This document shows, piece by piece, positions 1 to 12,300 of a stretch of DNA of 64,000 bases (its first letter is position 1; each line of letters opens with the position of its first letter). The notes beneath the pieces were generated by a model, which was not told the DNA's origin, did not search any database, and saw only the letters and a program-made list of their open reading frames with translations. The position numbers and the translations under genes were made by a program. The DNA is from Edolisoma coerulescens (Eukaryota; Chordata; Aves; Passeriformes; Campephagidae), in contig VWZW01004136.1 of NCBI GenBank assembly GCA_013397115.1, forward strand, positions 1,235,913-1,299,912, given 5' to 3'.

Positions 1-325
1 ACATATCTGGCATTGGAAAAACAAACGAAGTGTAGTGCAAATTGGGGATGGAAAGAGGGAAGTACTCATATACTAATATTGAGTTTTGATGGAAATTGTG
101 AAATAAAAAGAGCTTCCTTTGTAATTGCTACTTCTAAGAACAAATTCAAAGCCAGTTTGATGGTTAGAAGTTGGAACTGTTGTAACTGCAGTTTTAATTT
201 ATGAAGCCCTTATCACACATAGCACAATCATGTGAGATCAGATAAGGTAAAGGTCCATGTAAGCACCTAGATACTTTAAAAGGTAGTGAATTGTGACATT
301 GATATTGTTGAGAAGAAATGCTTAC

Positions 326-364
326 ACTATCTTCAGTTTCACTGCCTCCCATGGAAGGTGAATC
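326..364 (-). CDS. Microexon 50 (last one seen)
   Basis: 39 bases, DSPSMGGSETEDS; acceptor cattttgcag, donor AGT|gtaagc. Acidic with a GGS core. A working donor means the transcript continues to the left; a weak terminal-exon candidate (G-F-I-N-stop, ending near 199) is not convincing. Confidence 0.78.
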
Positions 365-3300
365 CTGCAAAATGATGAAAAAACATTTATTTTTGTATAA
401 ACAGGATTCTTGCATGTTCTTAATTGTGGAGAATATAAAACAGGAGAATAAAACTAACTAACCGCTTAGAATCTCCAATTTTACCTAAACTAGGGAATGT
501 GCAAAAAAAGAAAAAATATGTAACTTTACCTGTTGCTTAAGCAGAAGAGGCTGGAAAAACCCCCTCCTTCCAAACATGCATTTTTATAAGGAAAAATTTT
601 TCGATGAAGTTAATTTGCAAAGTTATCATTCTTTATATTCAAAAATCCCATTATTTAAACTTTCAACAGCTTCTGCATAAGTAAGGTGTGTAAAGTAAAT
701 GCACAAAATATTTTCCTTTTAAATTAGGAAATGTTATGCTAACGCATAAACAATAAGGTAGTTAAAGCATTGAACAGTCACAGGGCACAGCTGAAACAGC
801 ATACATAGTGCATCATGTTCTCTACATTATGGAAACATTTTTTCTGTTACAAAAGTAAAGAGAAACAGAAGTTAAAATAGCATTTTCGTGGTCATGGTCA
901 CTTAAAAATAACTGAAACATAGAACCCAGTACACATAAGAACCAACACATCAGGCTTAAGCTTTTGATGTAGGAGACAAATAATGTTTACCTGGCCATAA
1001 GTGTCAGAACCACTATATGCGGGAGATCCACCCTGTTCAGAAAACAGAAATAATTTTCATATTGCAAACAGACTTTTTTTTTTGGATGCTTACTGTAGGG
1101 ATCTCCTTCTGTTAGATTTAAAAAATATGATTATTTACTTAGTTATCAGAATGCTTAAGCAACTCAGAGTTATGTCCCTGTAAAACACCAATGGGTCATA
1201 TTTTTTAACTCAAATTCTAATTCTGCTTTTGAAGAGACCTTCATCTTGCAGGTAGTTCAAAGCTAGCACTGTTGAGAAGAATAAACCTTAAAGGTTGGAG
1301 GCACCCTACCTTTTACTCTCCTATAAACTTTCCACTTAGTTATCAGTATATACAAATTTACTCATTCCTCAAAGAAAACACCACTTTCATTAGAATGTAG
1401 TGAGAGCCAAGATACAGATATAGCTGTATATTTACTTCCCACAGGGTATTGGCCCTCAGCAACCTTTACACAAAAAGGAAAAAAAAAGAGCATTTACCTG
1501 ACCATAGGATTCACTGCTGCCATCATAAGAAGAAGATCCTCCCTGCACAGAAAATAAAAAAAAGCTGATTAATTTGATTCTCCCAAGAAAGTGGTTTCCA
1601 TCTTTCAAGGACAGAATAGGAGTGAAAATAAGTCTGTTATTTCTACAAACAAGGAAGAACATCTACCTGTCCATAAGATCCACCAGGATAGAAGGAAGGC
1701 CCTCCCTGCAGAGAAAACGTAGAAATTTACTGTTTGGTAGTTGGATGTTCCCTCAAGGTATGTGTTAGACTGCTCCTGTGCAGGCACAGGGACCAGAATA
1801 TTTACCTGGTTCCCGGAGTAAGAACTGTGGGAAGAGCCTGGGCCACCCTGAAAGAAAAGCACAGACCAGCTATTTTCTTGCAGATGAGAGTTTAAATACC
1901 TGCATATCTGGTTCTCACTTTACCCTTTCTCCCAATTTTGAGCTAATTTTTATGTGCCTAAGTAAAACTCAAAGACCATCATTGTTGAAGTGGAAGAAAT
2001 CTGTCAGCAATTTTCTTAGCCTGCTGGAACTGGAATTCTGCAAAGAAACTGCAGAGACCATTCTGTTCTCTGTGAAGCTGCACACCACCAGGTTACATCA
2101 GGGTTAATTTAAGGCTTCTGCTCTAAGGGATAACAGTCAGGTCTGTAATTACAGTATGTCACAGCACCCACAATATTGGGAGTGGAGGAACCAGGAGGAT
2201 GGGAGTCTGTATTATCCTGGTGAGGGAGGAAGAACTACTACCTGTCCATAGGATCCTCCAGGATAGAAGAAGGGCCCTCCCTGTGCACAAGACAGAATGG
2301 GTTACTGGTTTATATCTGGCTACTCCTTCAGGGAAGGTTTTAGATGGAGTTTGTGAATAGGGCATTTTATCTGAATGTTTACCTGGTTACCAGAATATGT
2401 GCTGCGTGAAGAACCTGGGGCTCCCTGAAATGAAAACACAGACTAGCTATTTTCTTGCAAACAGGATGGTGGAAATACCAATGTATCTGAATCTTACTCT
2501 AGCCAATACTGTTAAATAAGAAGGGACTTTTTATCACTATTTTTTTAATTAGATGAAAGATCATTCCATGGAAGTTATAAGCACAATTTAGTCTTTTTCT
2601 CTGACAGATTTCATGTTGTAAGGTACAAACAGCTGATACAGTTCCTAGGTGCCATGATAGACTCAACTCTTGGGTGTTATATTTCACAACAGCCACTACA
2701 CAGGGAATATAAGAATGAAGATAAAAGTCTGTGATCTCTACAAAAAAGAAAGAGCACCTACCTGTCCGTAAGATCCACCAGGATAGAAGGAAGGCCCTCC
2801 CTGCAGAGAAAACAGAAATTTACTGTTTGGTAGTTGGATGTTCCCTCAAGGTATGTGTTAGACTGCTCCTGTGCAGGCACAGGGACCAGAATATTTACCT
2901 GGTTCCCGGAGTAAGAACTGTGGGAAGAGCCTGGGCCACCCTGAAAGAAAAGCACAGACCAGCTATTTTCTTGCAGATGAGAGTTTAAATACCTGCATAT
3001 CTGGTTCTCACTTTACCCTTTCTCCCAATTTTGAGCTAATTTTTATGTGCCTAAGTAAAACTCAAAGACCATCATTGTTGAAGTGGAAGAAATCTGTCAG
3101 CAATTTTCTTAGCCTGCTGGAACTGGAATTCTGCAAAGAAACTGCAGAGACCATTCTGTTCTCTGTGAAGCTGCACACCACCAGGTTACATCAGGGTTAA
3201 TTTAAGGCTTCTGCTCTAAGGGATAACAGTCAGGTCTGTAATTACAGTATGTCACAGCACCCACAATATTGGGAGTGGAGGAACCAGGAGGATGGGAGTC

Positions 3301-6300
3301 TGTATTATCCTGGTGAGGGAGGAAGAACTACTACCTGTCCATAGGATCCTCCAGGATAGAAGAAGGGCCCTCCCTGTGCACAAGACAGAATGGGTTACTG
3401 GTTTATATCTGGCTACTCCTTCAGGGAAGGTTTTAGATGGAGTTTGTGAATAGGGCATTTTATCTGAATGTTTACCTGGTTACCAGAATATGTGCTGTAT
3501 GAAGAACCTGGGGCTCCCTGAAATGAAAACACAGACTAGCTATTTTCTTGCAAAGAGACATTTACATAAATGAGTCCATTCTGAAGTTATATTCCTTCAA
3601 ATAAAACATTACAGTAACCATTAAAAGAGAATGCTGATTGGTACTTTTTGTTAGAGAAAAGGAAACCTTTAGCAGTTATTTCCTGTTCAGGTTAAAACAT
3701 CTGAAAGTAGTACTAACATTTAATTTTACTCTTTCTAATCACAGAATCCTATGTCATGCCTTGCAGACTCTATGTTGTTATAGATGATCATGACCTTCAT
3801 GGTCTTTTTAAAAACTGCCAGAATACTGAACTTCCAAAGTGTAATAAGTATTTAGGAGAACATATTTTTCAGCTCTCCACTTCAAGGAGAAGACTATTTA
3901 CCAGTACATGACATTCACTATTGCCGTCGCTTCCCCTCATATACAAAACAGTGAAAGTATTCTATGGTTAGACTCCGTCCTCCAAGACTATTTGTAGACT
4001 AAGATCTTGCCTTTAAATGAAGCTTGGAGAAAAAGCAGAATAATTGCAGTGTGAGGAATTTGGTGATCCACATAAGTACAACCATTTTATCGTCTGAAAC
4101 AAGGTGGTTTAAATATATATAGCTTTGACTCTTAATTTTTAATATTTTCCAGGTTTGAAGAGACTTCCTTGTAACTCATAGCTTTTAAATCTGGAAGAAA
4201 GCTTTTTGCAAGAATTTTTCTCCTGTGCTGAAGAATCTTCAAGGAATCGCAGAATCACAGAATAAGCTGAGTTGGAAGGCACCCAAGAGGATTATCGGGT
4301 CAAACTCCTGGCCCTGCACAGGACCAGCCCCAAGAGTCACTCCATGTGCCTGAGAGCATTGTCCAAATTCTTCTTGAATTCTGTCAGCCTTGGTGCTATG
4401 ACCACTTCCCTAGGAAGCAGATGACTCTCTCTTTTATGAATGATTTATGAGTAGTAGTTTATTTGTACATATACATCTACCTACACCTTGCTTTTTTGTT
4501 GTTATTAGAATGTAACCTATGATGGCCAGTCTGTTTACATGCTGCTGTAAGCACTGTAGCTGCCATGTGTAGAGGCACCTGGACAGAAAATGAAGGTAAG
4601 TCCATGAAAGCAAAGATCAAGTCTACTGCTACATAATTTATCACAAAGTAATTTGATCGGTTGGTATGATTCCAAAATTGGAAAACAAGTCGCTTGTGTA
4701 TCAAAGTTGACACATCTGCATTTGAGAACTGGCTTTCTAATCTGTCCAATTTTGATGTTTTATTTTCTTCATGTTGAAAATTGTTATTGATAGCAACTAA
4801 ATACAATCTCCTCTCCTCAACCAAGCTGTGCTAGATTTCTGTTAAAAACTGTCTTTTTTTTGCAACAATTTAAGCATGCAAGGAAAAATGTTTATTAGAA
4901 TAAAAAAACTTGCATAAAGATCTCCACCTTTTTCCTTATAAATAGATTTTTTTATACAATCATGCAACAAATAAAAAGGTTTTTCCTCAATGAAGTTTCA
5001 GTATTATTTATTTTAATAGACTAGTTTATATTTTAAAGCATGTAGGTCATGATTTCTGCTTAGCCTCAGGTAGATGAAAGAGGTGGTATTGTACCTGACC
5101 AAAATTACTGTTGCTATATTTTAAGTTAATGAAATTAAGTTCAGAAAGCAGTAACTTCTTTATACAGTTAGTTTGCTTAAGTAGCATGGATTTTTTAATA
5201 GAAAGAATAATCCACAAAATGCTTCTTGTTGAAATTGAAAACTAAAAAAATACTGCACCATTCAAATGGGTTTATGTAAATACAGCTTCAATAAAAGGTT
5301 CAGGAATATGTATCCTGATAGAAGAGAGGTGACTTTAAAATCCAAGGTGACTTTAAAAGCCAGAAGCCTGGTAAAGCTAGTCTGTAATACCTACATAAGC
5401 ACATTCCTTGGCCTTTTTCCTGGCACAGAGGCATTGCCTAAGAGAAAAGTTTATCCAGTGCTACTGACAACGAAATTTCAATGTTTCTCTTTAGGGGAAA
5501 GAACAGTTTAAATGTTTGTTTGAGAGATAATATTTTGAAATATTTACCAAATTTTGATATTTTTTAGTCACAGTATTTTATTGCACCAGTGAGAAAGACA
5601 AGGAAACTAAGCTGGATGCAACTAAATACTGTGGTTACTACAAGGTATATTGACTGGTTTTTGAAAGTAATGAATAATTAGTACATAATGGTCAAGTGAG
5701 AGAGCATCTGGATCACCAAGCATAGTTACAGAAAATTAGTGGCCAAATGGTAATTATGCAATTAAGTGGAACTCATTCTTTCATTTAATTGTATATAGTT
5801 CTACCCATACTAAGGAAATTACCATTAATGTTTGGTGTTAACCAAGTGTCCACATTTACAAGGTGATTAATTCAAAATACTCCATTATGTAGAAGGCAGT
5901 ATAAAGTCAGAAGAATATTTACCTGTCTATGACCACTGCTTCCATCGGGACAAATGCAACCACCCTACAAATTAAAAAAAAAAGGAAACAATTATTGCTT
6001 TGTGGAAATTTAAAATAAAATCTTATTTCAGATGCAAAACTGTTCAGGGGAAGAAACTCTGTGGGACTAGAGAGTGGGTGCCCTTTCCTGTACCTATAAC
6101 AAGTGAGGGGACAGGACAGATGTGTACAGCTAATGTTTGCTTTGGAAGCCAGACTGGTAGTGCATCTCTCAGTGCCATGTCTCTATGACAGATGCCTCAG
6201 CAAGAGAGAAGTATCAGGGTAGTCAGGAGCATCACCATTGTGCTATCACCAATAAAACACATGTTATATTGAAACAATGCTAAAAAGTGATTTCAGAGAG

Positions 6301-9300
6301 CCATTTCTGAAAAATTTAATGTGAATAGAGTGACTTCATTTATAAATTAATGGATAACATCACCAATCTTCTACATAAGATTACTTAAACTCTGACTCCT
6401 GAATTTAATTAGTTTAATTACTAGGAAGCTATCTGAACAAAACTAGTTAAAAATAAAAAAAATCCTGACCTGATTACTTGATCCACTGGTTGCAATAAAT
6501 GACCCACCCTGTGAAGAAAACCATTATATTTTATTAAAGCATTTTATTAGAATCTAAAGTATAAAATTATGTGGTGAGGAACTCTATTATGAATTGTATT
6601 ACTTCCCTGCACCAACAGGTGAAATTATCAAATTATTGTGAAATTATTTTGAAAATATTGAATTACTGTGAAAACATAAATTAGGATGAAACCTAATGAA
6701 GACTTGATACAATTCACAGGGAATGGGCATTAGGGAAACTAATTAAGAAAACTGTTACCTTCCAGAGCTCAGAGATCTGTCTGCACTATTGAATTATACT
6801 TCAAACTCTGAGACAGAGGACTGTGCTAATGTTAATCTAGATAATGCTGGGTGTAGCAGGATTTCAGATCCCTGGGAAGCTGACAGGTACCAATACAAGA
6901 TAAGATACTAAAAAACCAGAACAAGGTCCCACTCTGGATCTGTTAAATTTCTCACAATTCTCTAACATATACACCTCTGCAGCAGTGCATAATCCTACAG
7001 AACATGAAAGATGGACCTACTTTTGTAACAGAAGTACATAATCCCTAACATGTACCTTCTTATCAAATATATGAAACAATTACACATATGGCCATTACCA
7101 TCACTACAGCATGAATGGTTCTAAAAAAAGAATCTGAAACTATATAGTTTGTGTTTTTCAAATTAATTTTACAAAATGTTATGTAAAGAAACACCTGCAA
7201 TTCTTACCTGCTTAGTAGGTAGAACAGAAGGTGAAGGAACAGAAGAAATTGTGTATTCTGGGCCCAATATCACTATTTACAACTGTGCAAAATTATAACA
7301 TTATAGGGAAAATGCTGTCAAATCAAAATGGCATCCTGCAGCACAGAAAAATTACTGGAACCTAACTTTCAAAATGAGATATAATTTATCAGAAAGCTCC
7401 TTGATATCATTCAGTTGACACTGTTATTACCTGGATGTCAGAGTGGCTGCTGTTTGAAGGAGAAGATGCATTCTGTGAAGAAACAAAAAATGACACATTT
7501 ATCTGTAAGGGTAAGAAAATAAAATACATAGGTCTATTAGGAAGGAACGACATAACCCTAAACAGAGTTAATTCTCTTTTGTGGACACTAGATCCTTCTT
7601 CTTTTTTGTAGGTAATACACAAGGAGCTATAAGCTTACCCCTACCAGCAGTAGTTCAGAAAAAGTGACAAGAATGGTTTACCTGCACATCATAGTCTCTT
7701 CTGCTTAAAACACGTGATGTGTCCTGTAAAAAACAATGACATTTACTATTAGGAGATGAAAATTCTATGATCCATGATAGGTCATTTTTTCTTTCCATAT
7801 TATTTGTTCGTAACAGGTGCAGACCCATTATTGTGTACATTGACTAGGTATGCACTATTATAAAATAAAAGGCTATTTGCACATAATTTTTTTGGCTACT
7901 ACTGAGTCTGACTTGCAACTATACTATACACATATCTGTATCTCCTACACAACTGCTGAGCACAATAAGTGAGCAAATATTTTTATTCCTTACTCATTAT
8001 TCTATCTTTCTTCAGCTAAAATGTTAGCTGTCCTTTGTTTGTAAGGTACTAATTTAATTTTAACTTTAGCTTGGACCAACTCTGTGTGTGCTTAATGAAG
8101 AACAAGAATTTGAGCTGCCCTATACTTCAAAGCATGATTTTCATATCTTTTTTTTTATATATATACTTTCTTTAAAGAAATTCACCCAAAGAGAAAATAT
8201 CCAAGTAATTTTATTTTACTTTCCTCTTATGTAGGAGAATATCAACTAGTACAAACAAAATTAGGGAAAAATTAGGTATAATTAAGACAGATTAGGTATA
8301 GGTAGGACCAAAATCCCACAAGCAGGCAAAAAGTAAAAGAAAAAAAGTATTACTTACTCGGGCAACAAGAACTTTCTTCTTTGCACAACCAGAACGCTGT
8401 AAGGAAGCCACAAGCCTGTTATTACTTTATAGGTGTAGTCATCTATATGAAATACTTTAGCAAAAATCTACTACATGTCAAGGTGGTGTTTGGAAAAGGA
8501 AAATGTCGAGAGATTTAATTTCATTAGCAGTAAGAGTCTTAAAAAGCATATTCTTTGTCTGTTTTCACTTTATCTCTTTCTACAGAAGTTCGTGCTTAGG
8601 GGAGTCTCCCTCAGCTGAACCACTGTAGGTTAGAGAACAATCTGTACAAGGATTCTTTCTCGTTGTTTTTGTTTTTTTATTTTAGCATTCCCCATCCTTC
8701 TTTGTGAGAAAGTTTAGAAGCAAACTCTTTTACAATGAAGTCCAGCAATACAGACTGGACAGGGATAACCAAGGGAATACTAACATCTTTCATGAACAAA
8801 GGAGGAAGTGATGATGCTCCTAAACAGGGCTTGCTGATGAAGGGTTTTGTTTTAGAACATTTAGAATGGAACCTAGTGCAATGCATTCAAGGTAAGTACA
8901 AGCCAAAACAAAAGATGTTTTCAGAAGGCCTCTGTACTTTCTAGAATATGTTTGGTGCAGTACTTAAGTACTACAGAGGAAAAATAGGGAAAATAATGAA
9001 GCAGAATAGTGAATGGCTGAGAACTGAAAAGGCAAGTAGCTGATGACAGAAGGTTACTCTAGATGGCGGTAAAACAAAAGGAGATTGTGACAGATGGAAA
9101 AGCTTTTCTATGAACAGAAACAAGTAGGAGAAAATGTAATTTATTTACACAACAGTGTATTTGCTTGGTCACAATCTATCCATGTTAATCACCGTTTCTG
9201 CTTGTAGGACAGATGGAAAGTCTTGGCAGAGAGAGTAATACTGGGTAATACCGGGGACAAATGTTACTTTATAACAGCAGCATGGAAGTGACTTTAAATC

Positions 9301-12300
9301 TGAACGAGTGAGAAAAGCTTGAGATGGCTGCATGCCTCAGGAACACGGGTGATTCATTCCCAAATACCTGTCCAGTTAAAGTGGATATAGTATGAAGAAA
9401 GTGTATTAGTATATATTCTCAGAAGTATTGTGCCGTTTTAAGTAATTGTGCAGCAGCCTTGAATACAGAGAAATAATTAACTTTTTGAAGGGTATTATAA
9501 AGCAATCATATACTAAAGGTCAACAGGTCTAATATAGAAGTGTTCAGTTGCTAACACTGGCTTTAATCATTAGAATTTGAATAATACAGAACAAACAAAG
9601 GACTTACCTGATTATTGGCACTGTAGGTAGTGTCATTCTGGAAAAGAATACGTTATTTCCTTTTTAAAGAATTATTTAAATAAAGTAAGCTTACAGAAAA
9701 TGAATTGTTTCTGATACTGCATACAGATACAACAAAAATCACTTATTGCTCCCATTCTCCACAGCCTTGTCTAAATTAGTTTGAAATTCTACCATTCCAG
9801 TGTGAAAAACATTTTAATAACAACCTTAGATTTGTAGAAATGTAACATGAAAAGCAGTGGAATATCTGTCACTTCTTCTTGCATTCATTTTATGTACTTA
9901 AAGATTTTCTTTCAGGTTTGGGTTTTTTTTCTTTAATTAATGTAAAATGTACCTTTAGACTTTGGGGAAAATCATCTGTTACAGGAAAGGCATTGAAATA
10001 TTTTTATTCATGTTTCATTTCATCCAGTTAAATGCATTTAAAAGCACTAAGTGTATCTGTAAACATATATATGACATATATATGTGTTTTCAGCAAGAAA
10101 AGTGGCAGTTGCTGAAACAGCTATTAGTGTGGAAACTTATCATTCTTTCTGGATCGTTCTGCTCCAACGACTGCATCTAGCAGAGCAATATTTTCTCATC
10201 TATGTGAAAAATACTGTGATGAACATGTATTAGAGACAGCATACTCACATCATCGCAAGCATTGGGATTACTATCATCTGCGAAATCTTGCGAATCCTAG
10301 AAGGACATCAGATACCAGTTATTTCCTCAAAAGTATGAATTGCTAAAAGTACACTTTCATATTGTACTCTACAAGACAGAAGAGATGCTCATGCAAAGGA
10401 GAAGCTGAGTTAAATTAAATTATGATCTTTATAGGACAAAAAGGAGCCAAATACAAAGCTGCAATAGTGGCTGACAGGGAATGTTCCAACCTTCAGTAAA
10501 GAAAAAAAACCCAACAAAACAAATCCAAACCAAGAAAAGCACAGAAACAATTATGTTTTATTATATCTTTGAGAAAGATGATGCAAGGACTACAAATCAT
10601 ATGTAGCTAGGAGAAAGAAAGAGCTACTTACCTGATTCTCATAATAGGTGTCAGAGGATGATCCACCCTTTGAAACAAACAAAAAATGCAATCAAAATTG
10701 GAGAAAATTAGGATATAGAAAACCTGATTTTGAGCAGAGGCTAAAGTTTATATGAACTGATGTACAAGCAGTGAAATAGAGTATTACTTACTTGGCCACC
10801 ACCATAGTTTTGTGAGTAGGATCCATCCTATAAAAAAACCAAATGTAAACTCTACTTCAGAAGAAACTATGATTTGGTTCAGAGGCTGTAAAGCTGGAAT
10901 AAACAATTGCCTAGGATTCCTTTGAACAAATACAATTTTCAAGATATCTGGAAAAGTTATCAAATATTAAAAAAATTCTTACCAGGACAAAATCAAGGTC
11001 TGCCTACCTGGTTGTCACCATAACTTTGGGAGGATGATGATCCACTCTGCCAAGAAAAAACACCAACAAAATAATTAGAATCTACATTACCATGTTGCAG
11101 ATCAGATATTGATCAGCCATCATGGAAGTTAAAACCATCATAAAACCTCAGTGGGAGGCAATACTTACTTGGCTACCACCATAGTTTTGTGAGTATGAAC
11201 CATCCTATGAAAACAAAAAAGCAACAGTTATATTGCTGGGGAGCTGAATTTTATCTGAGTGCATACAGCTATCCTAGGTTGCTGAGTTCTATGGAAGTTC
11301 TATGTAAGTTCCACTTTTATGTAAGTGGAATTTCAGGGCTGATAAAAAGTGTTTGCAGAGAATGAGGTACAGACTGGACACGGAGAGACTCTGCAGGAGT
11401 CTATACCCCCATGAGCAAGAAAACTCTACTGTGGATTAGAATTGCTTTAAAAGTTTTCACCAATGGATAATAAAGAGCTACCTACCTGACCACCCTGTGA
11501 TCCACCCTGTAAATCAGACAAAAATGAGGCAGGCTTTAGACACTCACTGTTTGGCCATGGAATATTTTTGATGAAAGCTATGATACTTGCTTAGGAAGAG
11601 TAAGAAGCAGAGGCAGATATGCAATTTGGATAAAATTTCTAATGTAATGAGCACAGATTGCCAGTCATGCAATGGTAAATACTAGATGAGACATGAATAA
11701 AGGGGCCTCAAACATTTCACTTTAAGTAATGTCTAGTGGACAGATGAGTTCCATTCTGAACATTCTCTAGAGAATGTATCTTTTTTCCTCCTGTAGAAAA
11801 CCTAATTTATACAAATTGAATGGATTCATACAAATTCCCCTGGTAGCATTATTACACAGAAAGCTATGACCTGTGAGATACAGTGACCTCGAGGAAAAGG
11901 TTTTAAATAAAACACTCAGTATGTTTCAATGTGCCCTTTTTAGAAGAAGAATGTAACTCCTTTCAGTGAAATCAGAAGAGACATTTGTAGAAGTATTAGT
12001 GTCAAAAGTGCATAACAAGAACAGCGAAATCCTGAACTACTGAAGTGAGTGGGATATTTGCCATTAACTAAAATAGGACTGAAGCTTCATTCAGAACAGC
12101 CAAAGGAAAATGAAATGAAAAGTGATATCTTTCAATGTTCTAGAAGAATTTAGAACAAAATTTAACCATTTCCTTTAGTCTTAAGAAAAAATAAGTCCTC
12201 TTAAAAAAAATTAAAAGCTATTATAAAATATATACCGATTTAATATATAATTCTATCAAGTTCCAATACTGTATTAAATACAGTGCATTGTATATACTGT

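Larger units (their letters stand above)
1663..2461. repeat. Tandem duplication 1, left copy (exons 44-47)
   Basis: This 0.8-kb segment recurs at 2758-3554 almost base for base, introns included. I see three small differences: one base in exon 47 versus 43, a 2-base indel in the following intron, and two adjacent bases in exon 44 versus 40. Each copy contains four exons. Confidence 0.95.
2758..3554. repeat. Tandem duplication 1, right copy (exons 40-43)
   Basis: Partner of 1663-2461 at an offset of 1093-1095 bases. The flanks left of exons 43 and 47 are also related but much more diverged, so an older repeat preceded the recent event. Confidence 0.95.

Noticed and set aside
1605..3458. Open frames of 65-109 codons on both strands, present twice
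   Set aside because: They read through intron sequence around real microexons; repetition comes from the tandem duplication, not from a gene family.
6752..6780. 18-base candidate exon ISELWK before a gtaaca donor
   Set aside because: Acceptor is weak and overlaps another AG; no similarity to the modules.
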